Assembly (NCBI GenBank): GCA_002071385.1
Contig: MWFB01000007.1
Coordinates: 24,852-88,851 of the forward strand
DNA: 64,000 nt
Direction of reading: 5' to 3'
Source of the DNA: Bacteroidetes bacterium ADurb.Bin013
Lineage (GTDB): Bacteria > Bacteroidota > Bacteroidia > Bacteroidales > UBA932
Shown here: in pieces, positions 8,246 to 16,241 of the stretch
How the letters are laid out: every line of letters starts with the position of its first letter
How positions within the stretch are numbered: the first letter of the stretch is position 1
Notes under the pieces: model-generated
What the model was told of the DNA's origin: nothing
Databases searched by the model: none
What the model saw: only the letters and a program-made list of their open reading frames with translations
Translations under genes and position numbers: made by a program

Positions 8246-9651
8246 CTTTTGCGCATTTTTCGGAACGAATTGAAGGCCTTAAGTACCTGACTGATAGAAT
8301 GGAACTATCCGGCTCGCGTGTTCGCCGTTACCTGATGCGGGAGTCGTTTTGCACCCATGAAAATGTTCTTGCATTACACTTCGATATATTACAGAAGGCG
8401 CTTGATATAGTGAAAGACCGCTCTGCCATGACTGGTGTGATGCAGCTACGCCATCTCTTCACACAGGTTCATGATATCAGGGCAACCCTGGATGCCCTGC
8501 GCGAACTACGTGTGCTTGACGAGGTGGAGTTGTTTGAAGTCAAGTATTTCTCAGCGTTGTGCAGGGATTTCAGCATACTTTGCAACACACTTGGTTTTCC
8601 ATATGAAACCCTGCAGTCCCTTCAGGAGGCATTTGAGCTGCTGGATCCCGGCGGGAGCGGAACCGTATCGTTCCATCTGTACGATTCCTACAGCCAGTCC
8701 TTGTCAGACGCCCGTAAACTTGCTGCTTCCATCGATCCGGAGAAGGAGCCGGACAAGTGGAACGCCCTTTGCGATCTGATTACTGAGGAAGAGCTGCTGG
8801 TCAGGCAGAAGCTCTCCCATGCCTTGCATCTGATGCATGATGTGATGCAGGAGAATTTTGACCGTATAGCCCGCCTGGAGATATGGTTTGCCAAAGCCAC
8901 CCTGGCAAAACGCTACAACATGGTCAGACCACAGATAGTGCCTGCCTCTGCTCCCTGTGTCTTAAGCATAGAGGGCATGGTGAACCCTGTCATAGCAGAT
9001 ACACTGGAACCGGTCAATAAAAACTTTCAACCCGTATCCATAATGCTCTGCAGCGGCCCCTGCCTTCTGACCGGCGCTAACATGTCCGGCAAGACGGTGG
9101 TTTTAAAGACTCTGGCCTTGCTGCAGGCACTCACGCAGTTTTCTTTCTTTGTACCAGCCCGGAATGCATCAATTCCCCTTGTAAAGGAAGTTTTTCTTGT
9201 CATAGGCGACAAACAGGACCAATACCGGGGATTATCATCATTTGCGGCAGAAATGCTCGAATTGGACCGGATAATGGCTAAAGTGAGAAAAGGAACAAAA
9301 GTGCTTGTTTTAGCCGATGAACCCGCCAGGACCACCAACCCTGCCGAAGGAGCTGCCATTTTGTGTGCCCTGGTTGAATTTCTGGACCGTTACCATACCA
9401 TGTCCCTTATCAGTACCCATTACGGGGACCTGGGCCTGTCCTGCCGTAAATTGCGCGTAAGCGGCTTTGACAGCAAACAGGTAAAAGGCCGCCTGGACCC
9501 GTTGATGATGAATGAACATATGAATTACAGCCTGATTGAGGAAAAAGGCGATTCAGTACCTATGGAAGCATTGCACATAGCGCGTCTGCTGGGCGTGGAT
9601 GAGACTTTTATACGATCTGCACAACAATATGTGAAAAACAAAGAAAAATGA
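8242..9651 (+). CDS. kamC: KamC, MutS-related ATPase of lysine fermentation operons
   Basis: 469 residues. The C-terminal ~220 residues form a MutS-type ABC ATPase: Walker A GANMSGKT at about 278-285, Walker B LADEPA near 357 followed by TTNPAEG, and STHYGDLG as the switch histidine. The N-terminal ~250 residues look helical, like MutS lever/clamp regions, but the mismatch-recognition and connector domains of true MutS are absent. It sits in ATGA overlaps with both kamB and kamD, so mismatch repair is unlikely; a chaperone-like role for lysine 5,6-aminomutase, as other B12 mutases have dedicated reactivators, is the best inference. Confidence 0.88.
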   Translation: MTFAHFSERIEGLKYLTDRMELSGSRVRRYLMRESFCTHENVLALHFDILQKALDIVKDRSAMTGVMQLRHLFTQVHDIRATLDALRELRVLDEVELFEVKYFSALCRDFSILCNTLGFPYETLQSLQEAFELLDPGGSGTVSFHLYDSYSQSLSDARKLAASIDPEKEPDKWNALCDLITEEELLVRQKLSHALHLMHDVMQENFDRIARLEIWFAKATLAKRYNMVRPQIVPASAPCVLSIEGMVNPVIADTLEPVNKNFQPVSIMLCSGPCLLTGANMSGKTVVLKTLALLQALTQFSFFVPARNASIPLVKEVFLVIGDKQDQYRGLSSFAAEMLELDRIMAKVRKGTKVLVLADEPARTTNPAEGAAILCALVEFLDRYHTMSLISTHYGDLGLSCRKLRVSGFDSKQVKGRLDPLMMNEHMNYSLIEEKGDSVPMEALHIARLLGVDETFIRSAQQYVKNKEK

Positions 9652-11204
9652 GAGAATCGAAATTAGGTCTTGATTTTGCCAAAGTAAAAGGTGCCCGGAG
9701 TCTTGCTGCTGAAATAGCCGCCCAGGTACAACACTTTGTGGAAAATTACACCACGGTGGCAGTAGAAAGGACGCTGTGCCGGTTGATGGGAATTGACGGT
9801 GTTGACAGCGATGGGGTACCTTTACCCAACATCGTGGTGGATGCGGTCCGGGAAAAGGGAATGTTGGGCGAGGGGGTGCTCCGTTTCCTGGGCAATGCCA
9901 TTGCCGTAACGGGCAAGACTCCACTGCAGACAGCCGAATCGATTGCCAGGGGAAAATTCGATTTTTCACTCCTGGATACCAGCAAGAACGTGAACGTTTC
10001 CGAGGCTCTCAATCCGTACATAGAGCAAAGTATTGCAAGGATAAGGAACAAGAGGCTGGCCAGGGAAGAAGCCATAAAAAAGCACGGGGAAGGAGCCCGT
10101 CCTTATCTTTATGTGATCGTAGCCACCGGGAATATCTATGAAGATGCCATCCAGGCACAGGCCGCTGCCCGCCAGGGAGCCGACGTTGTGGCGGTTATCC
10201 GCACCACAGGCCAGTCTCTTCTTGATTACGTCCCTTATGGGCCCACTACCGAAGGTTTTGGCGGAACCTATGCCACCCAGGAGAATTTCCGTATCATGCG
10301 CAAGGCGCTGGACGAGGTCATTCCGGAAACGGGCCGTTATGTCAGGTTGTGCAATTACTGCTCTGGTTTGTGTATGCCCGAGATTGCCGTCATGGGAGCC
10401 TTTGAAGGACTGGATGTGATGCTGAACGATGCGCTATACGGCATTCTTTTCCGTGACATCAACATGCAAAGGACATTGGTGGACCAGTATTTTTCCCGGA
10501 TAATCAATGGATTTGCAGGGGTGATAATCAATACCGGAGAGGACAATTACCTAACGACAGCCGATGCGTTTGAAGAAGCACATACGGTCCTTGCCTCGGA
10601 TTTCATCAATGAGCAACTGGCGCTGATAGCAGGGATCCCAGAAGAACAGATGGGCCTGGGACATGCCTTTGAAATGGATCCCGAGCTGGAAAATGCCTTC
10701 CTTTATGAACTGGCTCAGGCACAAATGACCCGGGAAATATTTCCACGGGCACCCCTGAAATACATGCCGCCAACAAAATTCATGACCGGCAACATATTCA
10801 AAGGACATATCCAGGACGCCCTGTTCAACATGGCCGGCATCTGGACCGGACAGGGTATTCAGCTCCTGGGAATGCCCACAGAGGCCATCCACACTCCATT
10901 CATGAGTGACAGGTACCTGGCCATTGAGAACGCCAGGTATATATTCAAAAGTTTCAAGGACATAGGAAAAGAAGTCGAATTCGCACAAGGGGGCATCATA
11001 CGCCGGCGTGCAGGGGACGTGTTGGACAATGCTTATCAATTGCTTGAAAACGTGAAGGAAGAAGGACTCTTTACCGCTTTGGAAAAAGGCATCTTTGCCG
11101 GAGTAAGAAGACCCAGGGAAGGGGGGAAAGGACTTGACGGGGTGACCCGGAAATCTTCGGGTTATGTGAATCCATTTATTGAATTGCTAAAAGGAAAAAG
11201 ATAA
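9648..11204 (+). CDS. kamD: Lysine 5,6-aminomutase, alpha subunit
   Basis: 518 residues, full length. Large TIM-barrel subunit of the adenosylcobalamin- and PLP-dependent D-lysine/L-beta-lysine 5,6-aminomutase, which turns 3,6- into 3,5-diaminohexanoate, the substrate of Kdd. It starts with the typical LGLDFAKVKGARSLA segment, and RQGADVVAVIRTTGQSLLDY around residues 175-195 is a strongly conserved block of the family. Start overlaps the kamC stop by 4 nt; kamE begins 2 bp after its stop, so the two subunits are presumably translationally coupled. Confidence 0.95.
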   Translation: MRESKLGLDFAKVKGARSLAAEIAAQVQHFVENYTTVAVERTLCRLMGIDGVDSDGVPLPNIVVDAVREKGMLGEGVLRFLGNAIAVTGKTPLQTAESIARGKFDFSLLDTSKNVNVSEALNPYIEQSIARIRNKRLAREEAIKKHGEGARPYLYVIVATGNIYEDAIQAQAAARQGADVVAVIRTTGQSLLDYVPYGPTTEGFGGTYATQENFRIMRKALDEVIPETGRYVRLCNYCSGLCMPEIAVMGAFEGLDVMLNDALYGILFRDINMQRTLVDQYFSRIINGFAGVIINTGEDNYLTTADAFEEAHTVLASDFINEQLALIAGIPEEQMGLGHAFEMDPELENAFLYELAQAQMTREIFPRAPLKYMPPTKFMTGNIFKGHIQDALFNMAGIWTGQGIQLLGMPTEAIHTPFMSDRYLAIENARYIFKSFKDIGKEVEFAQGGIIRRRAGDVLDNAYQLLENVKEEGLFTALEKGIFAGVRRPREGGKGLDGVTRKSSGYVNPFIELLKGKR

Positions 11205-11206
11205 TC

Positions 11207-11998
11207 ATGAGCGGAGGTTTGTATTTAACAGAAATGCAGGATTTTGATAAGACTCTGGATTTCAAGAGGGTGAAACCCTATGGAGATACCATGAACGATG
11301 GCAAGGTCCAGCTAAGTTTCACATTACCTGTACCAGCTGGGCCGGAAGCGATAGAGGCGGCCAAACAATTGATCCGCAGTATGGGAATGGATAACCCCCA
11401 GGTGGTGTTTTCCAAGGAACTGACCCCGGGTTTCACCTTCTTCAACTGTTACGGAAGTCTCCGTCATACAGTTAATTATACTACCATCCGCGTACCTAAG
11501 GTGGATAGCAGGGTCATGGATATGTACCAGGTGGATGAATACATCAGGGAACACATAGGGCGTAAACTGGTCATGGTGGGAGCCAGCACCGGAACGGATG
11601 CCCATACCGTGGGAATAGATGCCATCATGAACATGAAAGGATATGCTGGCCATTATGGTTTGGAACGGTACGCAATGATAGAAGCACATAACCTTGGTTC
11701 ACAGGTTTCTAACGAAGAGCTCATTGCTAAGGCGATCCAGCTTGAGGCAGATGCCGTGCTGGTATCACAGACAGTCACCCAGAAAGACATTCATATAAAA
11801 AACTGTACGGAACTCATAGAAATGGCAGAGGCCGAAGGGATAAGGGAACGCATGATTTTAGTATGCGGAGGACCCAGGATCTCTCATGAACTGGCCAAGG
11901 AGCTGGGCTTTGATGCCGGCTTTGGAGTCAACACCTATGCCGATGATGTGGCTTCTTTTGTAGTCCAGGAATTTGTAAACAGAAAACAAAGAAAATAA
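11207..11998 (+). CDS. kamE: Lysine 5,6-aminomutase, beta subunit
   Basis: 263 residues. Carries the cobalamin-binding motif DxHxxG as D131-A-H133-T-V-G136 (base-off/His-on binding; His133 is the lower axial ligand). Lys144, in MNMKGYAG, is at the same number as the PLP-binding Lys144 of the clostridial beta subunit. Both cofactor-binding residues are therefore intact. N-terminal ~80 residues form the dimerisation region; residues ~118-260 the Rossmann-like B12 domain. Subunit B of the CoA-transferase follows after 23 bp. Confidence 0.95.
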   Translation: MSGGLYLTEMQDFDKTLDFKRVKPYGDTMNDGKVQLSFTLPVPAGPEAIEAAKQLIRSMGMDNPQVVFSKELTPGFTFFNCYGSLRHTVNYTTIRVPKVDSRVMDMYQVDEYIREHIGRKLVMVGASTGTDAHTVGIDAIMNMKGYAGHYGLERYAMIEAHNLGSQVSNEELIAKAIQLEADAVLVSQTVTQKDIHIKNCTELIEMAEAEGIRERMILVCGGPRISHELAKELGFDAGFGVNTYADDVASFVVQEFVNRKQRK

Positions 11999-12021
11999 AA
12001 GAATAATAAAAGCAGAAAATC

Positions 12022-12675
12022 ATGGACAAGAATCAAATCAGGGAAACCATTGCACGTCGCGCATCCTTTGAATTGAAAGACGGAGACGTTGTAAACCTGG
12101 GCATTGGATTGCCCACACAGGTCTTGAAATACCTGTCGCCAAAAGTGAAAGTGATCATCCAATCAGAGAACGGGTGCCTGGGTATGGGAAATCCGCCGGA
12201 ACCCGGAAGGGAAAATCCTGATCTGATAGATGCCGGTGGAGGAGCTATCACCTTGCAACCGGGAGCTTCCTGTTTTGATTCTTCCCTTTCCTTTGCGATC
12301 ATCCGTGGCGGGCATGTCGACATTACCATACTGGGTTCACTGCAGGTGGATGAAAAAGGGAACATCGCCAATTGGTCGATACCCGGGATAAAGACACCGG
12401 GCATCGGAGGAGCCATGGACCTGATAACCGGAGCGAAAAAGGTGATCGTGACCATGGAACATACAGCAAAAGGGGAGCATAAGATTCTAGAAAACTGTAC
12501 ACTGCCTCTCACGGCTGCCGGCCAGGTTGATCGTATCATTACGGAAATGGGCGTTATGGATGTGACTCCGGAAGGTTTGGTCCTCAGGGAGATCAATAGC
12601 GAGTTCACACTGGAGGAAGTGCAGAAGGCTACCGGTTGCCGGCTGATCATTCCTAAAGACCTGAAAAACATGTAA
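12022..12675 (+). CDS. atoA: Acyl-CoA:acetoacetate CoA-transferase, subunit B
   Basis: 217 residues, beta subunit of a family I CoA-transferase. The catalytic glutamate that forms the glutamyl-CoA thioester is Glu49, in the SENGCLGMG motif. GGGAITLQPGASCFDS and the IRGGHVDITILG block are also typical. Its partner, subunit A, is the first gene of the operon (2126-2773). Expected role: activation of acetoacetate from the Kce reaction to acetoacetyl-CoA, which the thiolase 19 bp downstream then splits. The AT-rich leader before the ATG is typical of Bacteroidota starts that lack a Shine-Dalgarno. Confidence 0.92.
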   Translation: MDKNQIRETIARRASFELKDGDVVNLGIGLPTQVLKYLSPKVKVIIQSENGCLGMGNPPEPGRENPDLIDAGGGAITLQPGASCFDSSLSFAIIRGGHVDITILGSLQVDEKGNIANWSIPGIKTPGIGGAMDLITGAKKVIVTMEHTAKGEHKILENCTLPLTAAGQVDRIITEMGVMDVTPEGLVLREINSEFTLEEVQKATGCRLIIPKDLKNM

Positions 12676-12694
12676 TCATTATCAAACCAGATTT

Positions 12695-13897
12695 ATGGAA
12701 AAAGTATTCATTGTAGCAGCAAAACGCACAGCCATCGGAAAAATGATGGGGTCATTAAGCGGTATCAACCCTGCCGATATGGCAGCCAAAGTAATCCGAA
12801 ATATACTGGAAGAAACAAAACTGGACCCATCTGTAATAGATGAAGTCATTGTTGGGAACATCCTCATGGCAGGACAAAAACAGGGAATTGCTCGGCAGGC
12901 TTCTGTCAAGGCAGGGATTCCACACCATGTTCCGGCATACAGTGTCAATATGATCTGTGGCAGCGGTATGAAATCCATAATGAACGGATGCAATTCCATA
13001 CTTGCAGGGCAGGCATCGGTTGTGCTGGCCGGAGGGGTTGAAAACATGTCTGCATCCGGATTTGTAATGCAGGGAATCAGGGAAGGAATCAAGATGGGAG
13101 ATTTCAAAGCCGTTGACCATATGGTATGTGACGGTCTGACCGATGCATTTGGCAATTATCATATGGGCGTGACCGCAGAGAACATTGCAGAAAGATACAA
13201 CATCACACGTGAGCAGCAGGATGCCTTTTCTTTCCAATCGCAGCAGAAGGCCATACGGGCCATAGATGCCGGAAAGTTCAGGGACGAGATAGTTCCCGTC
13301 GAAATTGTCAGCAAGAAAGAAACTCTTGTTTTTGATACGGATGAATTCCCCAACAGGGCCACAACACTGGAAAAGATGGCTAACCTGCGTCCCGCTTTCA
13401 AAAAAGACGGAACAGTCACGGCTGCAAATGCCTCGGGGATCAATGACGGGGCTTCGTTTGTATTGCTTGCCTCGGAAAAGGCAATTAAGGACCATGGCCT
13501 GGTTCCGCTGGCAGAAATCGTGGCTACGGCACAGGCAGGTGTTGATCCGGCTTATATGGGTATGGGCCCCGTACCGGCTATTGACAAGGTGCTTAAAAGG
13601 GCCCGGATGACGCTGGATCAGATGGACCTTGTAGAACTAAACGAGGCTTTTGCCGCCCAATCCCTTGGCGTTATGCTTGAGCTGCAACAACAGCAAGGTG
13701 TGGACCGTGAATGGCTTGACACACATTGCAATGTAAACGGGGGAGCCATAGCCCTGGGGCATCCCATAGGCGCATCCGGGAACCGCATAACAGTTTCCCT
13801 GCTCTATGAAATGAAGCGCAGAAAAGCCCGCTACGGACTTGCTTCTTTGTGCATAGGAGGCGGAATGGGAACGGCACTGATTCTGAAGAACGTCTGA
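12695..13897 (+). CDS. Acetyl-CoA C-acetyltransferase (acetoacetyl-CoA thiolase)
   Basis: 400 residues. Degradative/biosynthetic type II thiolase cleaving acetoacetyl-CoA with CoA into two acetyl-CoA. The acyl-accepting Cys88 is in NMICGSGM, the catalytic His in [15 protein letters not shown] near residue 355, and the second Cys in CIGGGMG near 386; all three are present. Last gene of the lysine operon. With no crotonase or butyryl-CoA dehydrogenase in the operon, it should send both four-carbon halves of lysine to acetyl-CoA, and so to acetate and ATP by enzymes encoded elsewhere. Confidence 0.94.
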   Translation: MEKVFIVAAKRTAIGKMMGSLSGINPADMAAKVIRNILEETKLDPSVIDEVIVGNILMAGQKQGIARQASVKAGIPHHVPAYSVNMICGSGMKSIMNGCNSILAGQASVVLAGGVENMSASGFVMQGIREGIKMGDFKAVDHMVCDGLTDAFGNYHMGVTAENIAERYNITREQQDAFSFQSQQKAIRAIDAGKFRDEIVPVEIVSKKETLVFDTDEFPNRATTLEKMANLRPAFKKDGTVTAANASGINDGASFVLLASEKAIKDHGLVPLAEIVATAQAGVDPAYMGMGPVPAIDKVLKRARMTLDQMDLVELNEAFAAQSLGVMLELQQQQGVDREWLDTHCNVNGGAIALGHPIGASGNRITVSLLYEMKRRKARYGLASLCIGGGMGTALILKNV

Positions 13898-13927
13898 AAT
13901 ACCTGTTAGGAAAAAGGATTATTTCAA

Positions 13928-13966
13928 AAAAATACGTATTTTTAACCAGTATTAAAAAAACTGGTT
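13928..13966. promoter_or_regulatory. Palindrome and hairpin at the start of the acyl-CoA ligase gene
   Basis: The 69-bp gap after the lysine operon holds a perfect 16-bp palindrome, AAAAATACGTATTTTT (13928-13943). Directly after it come inverted 7-mers AACCAGT (13944-13950) and ACTGGTT (13960-13966) around a 9-nt A-rich loop. The second arm ends at the base before the ATG. TATTTTTA at 13937-13944 differs from the -7 consensus at one base. This looks more like an operator/promoter or 5' hairpin than a terminator, as no T-run follows on either strand. Confidence 0.5.
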
Positions 13967-15613
13967 ATGAAAACTCATTATCTGGAATATATCCAAAACA
14001 GTATTGTCACGACATGGAACATGCCCGGTCTGACCAATTACAAGAAGAACTCCTATACGTATGGCGAGATAGCCCAACATGTTGCCCGGCACCATATCCT
14101 GTTTGAAAAGCTGGGATTGAAAAAAGGGGACAAAGTAGCGCTGTGCGGACCCAACAGTGCAGAATGGGGCATATCGTTTCTGGCAGTTACTGCTTATGAA
14201 GCAGTCGCTGTGCCGTTGCTTAACGATTTCCTGCCCGAAAGCGTCATGACACTGACAGATCATTCAGAGTCCTGTGTCTTTTTTGTGAGCCGGGATATCT
14301 GGGAGAAGATCGATATAGCTAAGATGCCACATCTTAAACTTGTAATTTGTCTGGAAGGGTATGAACTCCTTTATTCCAAAGATCCTGCCGTGACTCAGGC
14401 CCATGCCTCGATAGAGGTCCTGTTCAAAGAAAAATATCCCGGCGGATTTGGGCCCGAACAGGTCAGTTATCCAACCGACAATTTTGATGATCTGGCGCTG
14501 ATCAACTACACTTCAGGCACCACCAGTGCCCCTAAAGGAGTCATGCTGACCTACAGAAATATCAGTTCCAATATCCAGTTCGGACAAAGTGAAATGCCCA
14601 ACGGACCTGGTGACACGCTGGTTTCCATGCTGCCTATGGCTCATATGTATGGGATGGCCTTTGAATACCTTTACCAGCTGGCCGGAGGAACTCAGGTCTT
14701 TTTCCTGGGAAAAGTACCTTCTCCCAAGGTGCTGCTGGATGCCCTGGCAACGGTCAAGCCCTATATGATGATTACCGTACCCCTTGTGATAGAAAAAATC
14801 TTCAAGAGTTCGGTTTTTCCCACCATCCAGAAACCAATTATCAAATCCATCATGAAAGTACCCGGGCTGGCTTCTGTGATATACAAACAGGTCCGCAAAA
14901 AACTATTGCATGCCTTTGGCGGCAATATTCGTACCATCATAATTGGAGGGGCGGCCATCAACGAGGAAGTGGAAGATCTGATGAAAGCCGTGAAACTGCC
15001 TTATACCGTAGGTTACGGAATGACCGAATGCGGGCCGCTGCTTTCCTATGAAGATACGGCCAGATTTGTCAAAGGTTCCTGCGGAAAACCCGTACAACGG
15101 ATGTCGCTCAGAATTGATTCTGAGGATCCACGTGCCATTGTAGGAGAAATCCAGGCCCGGGGAGACAACGTTATGATAGGTTATTACAAAAATCCCGAGG
15201 CAACGGCAGCTGCCTTCACCAAAGACGGATGGTTGCGTACCGGTGATCTTGGGCTTATGGATAAGGACAATAATGTGTTTATCAAGGGTCGCAGCAAGAG
15301 CCTGATTATTGGGGCAAGCGGCCAGAATATCTATCCCGAGGAGATCGAAGACAAGTTGAACAACCAGCCCTACGTGGTGGAATCCATTGTTGTGGAGCGC
15401 GATAAAAAACTGGTAGCCCTGGTATTTCCCGATTATGACCGGGTGTCCCAGGAATCGCTGGATTCAATGCACCTGGCACAATTAATGGAAGAAAACCGTA
15501 TGAGACTCAATATGCTGTTGCCTGTTTTCAGCCGTATTGCCAAAATTGAATTACAGCCCGAAGCTTTTGAAAAGACACCCAAACGCAGTATCAAACGTTT
15601 CCTTTACAAATAG
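13967..15613 (+). CDS. AMP-forming long-chain acyl-CoA synthetase
   Basis: 548 residues of the ANL superfamily. The ATP/AMP signature INYTSGTTSAPKGVM is near residue 180, YGMTECGPLLSY near 347, the hinge region WLRTGDLG near 422, and the C-terminal domain ends in TPKRSIKRFLY with the catalytic Lys (KTPKRSIKR). These fit FadD-type ligases that activate medium- to long-chain fatty acids as CoA thioesters. It lies 69 bp after the lysine thiolase, behind its own palindromic region, so it is probably a separate unit. It converges with queH and overlaps it by 23 bp. The acyl substrate cannot be determined. Confidence 0.88.
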   Translation: MKTHYLEYIQNSIVTTWNMPGLTNYKKNSYTYGEIAQHVARHHILFEKLGLKKGDKVALCGPNSAEWGISFLAVTAYEAVAVPLLNDFLPESVMTLTDHSESCVFFVSRDIWEKIDIAKMPHLKLVICLEGYELLYSKDPAVTQAHASIEVLFKEKYPGGFGPEQVSYPTDNFDDLALINYTSGTTSAPKGVMLTYRNISSNIQFGQSEMPNGPGDTLVSMLPMAHMYGMAFEYLYQLAGGTQVFFLGKVPSPKVLLDALATVKPYMMITVPLVIEKIFKSSVFPTIQKPIIKSIMKVPGLASVIYKQVRKKLLHAFGGNIRTIIIGGAAINEEVEDLMKAVKLPYTVGYGMTECGPLLSYEDTARFVKGSCGKPVQRMSLRIDSEDPRAIVGEIQARGDNVMIGYYKNPEATAAAFTKDGWLRTGDLGLMDKDNNVFIKGRSKSLIIGASGQNIYPEEIEDKLNNQPYVVESIVVERDKKLVALVFPDYDRVSQESLDSMHLAQLMEENRMRLNMLLPVFSRIAKIELQPEAFEKTPKRSIKRFLYK

Positions 15614-16172
15614 AGGAGGGGGATAAAGAGAACTGGCAACCGCAGTAATTCTGGCGGTAAATATGGTACAATTGTGATAGCTCAACGGAACGGCGGAAAC
15701 CGTTCCGTTTTTTAAAATCTGAAGGCAGGTAGTCAAGTCCGTTGTATTGAGCCGCCAGATCTTTCCCTGTTTTATTGATCAGTAAAGCGTTTTTGTGAGG
15801 ACTGACGGTCAGGGTGGTACAAAAAAGTGAGAACCCGTTTTCTTTTGCATACCGGGCTGTTTCTTCCAGCCTGAGCCTGTAGCATATTTTACAGCGGAGT
15901 CCGCCTTCGGGTTCCTGTTCATATCCCTTAACAGCTTTCAGAAAAAAATCGGGGTTGTATCGGCCTTCCACAAAAAGAACTTTTCCACCATAAGCCAGTT
16001 CCGTAAATCTTTTCGCTTCATCCCTGCGGAGGGTATATTCACTATGCGGTGCAATATTTGGATTATAGAAAAAAACAGTAACGCAGTAATCCTGTAACAA
16101 GCGTTCCAGGGCTGTTGTTGAACAGGGACCGCAACAGGCATGAAGCAGGAGTTTTTTATCGTCGTTTTTCAT
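15591..16172 (-). CDS. queH: Epoxyqueuosine reductase QueH
   Basis: 193 residues (DUF208 family). Non-orthologous replacement of QueG that reduces epoxyqueuosine to queuosine in tRNA. The cysteine pairs that hold the iron-sulfur cluster and iron site are present: HACCGPCS at residues 11-18, and RCKICYRLRLEETA in the middle. The family's KxxGxxRSxEL motif (KRNGFRRSVEL) and the C-terminal YCGC are also seen. It starts 69 bp from the divergent efflux operon and converges with the acyl-CoA ligase. The DNA for the KRNGFRRS motif doubles as a perfect hairpin with a T-run on the opposite strand (see terminator). Confidence 0.93.
   Translation of the reverse strand: MKNDDKKLLLHACCGPCSTTALERLLQDYCVTVFFYNPNIAPHSEYTLRRDEAKRFTELAYGGKVLFVEGRYNPDFFLKAVKGYEQEPEGGLRCKICYRLRLEETARYAKENGFSLFCTTLTVSPHKNALLINKTGKDLAAQYNGLDYLPSDFKKRNGFRRSVELSQLYHIYRQNYCGCQFSLSPSSICKGNV
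15684..15713 (+). terminator. Intrinsic terminator of the acyl-CoA ligase, inside queH
   Basis: Perfect 10-bp stem AACGGAACGG (15684-15693) / CCGTTCCGTT (15700-15709) with a 6-nt loop, followed by a run of six T (15708-15713) on the plus strand. It starts 70 bp after the ligase stop. The same DNA read on the minus strand encodes the conserved KRNGFRRSV segment of QueH, so terminator function is likely but could be a by-product of coding constraint. Confidence 0.65.
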
Positions 16173-16185
16173 AGATATTTGGTTG

Positions 16186-16193
16186 CAAATATA
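16186..16193 (-). promoter_or_regulatory. Putative -7 box of queH
   Basis: Minus-strand TATATTTG fits TAnnTTTG and lies 13 bp before the queH ATG, predicting a very short leader. It is back-to-back with the -7 box of the efflux operon in a 69-bp divergent gap. Confidence 0.5.
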
Positions 16194-16213
16194 ATGGTTT
16201 TATTGATTTTGAT

Positions 16214-16221
16214 TACTTTTG
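16214..16221 (+). promoter_or_regulatory. Putative -7 box of the RND efflux operon
   Basis: TACTTTTG fits TAnnTTTG and lies 20 bp before the ATG at 16242, which supports that start over the in-frame ATG at 16140. A convincing -33 element was not found. Confidence 0.5.
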
Positions 16222-16241
16222 CATTTATTAACCAATCTGTT

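Noticed and set aside
8242..9651. DNA mismatch-repair MutS
   Set aside because: Only the ATPase end is present, and the gene is embedded by 4-nt overlaps in the lysine-fermentation operon.
12033..13495. Long antisense open frames over CoA-transferase B (12033-12671) and thiolase (12755-13495)
   Set aside because: They mirror strongly conserved enzyme genes with full catalytic motifs; their translations show no recognisable domain.
13944..13966. Terminator of the lysine operon
   Set aside because: The stem is only 7 bp and no T-run follows it on either strand; it abuts a start codon.
16140..16241. Longer N-terminus for the efflux adaptor from ATG 16140
   Set aside because: It would overlap the queH start and both -7 boxes; starting at 16242 gives a proper lipoprotein signal.
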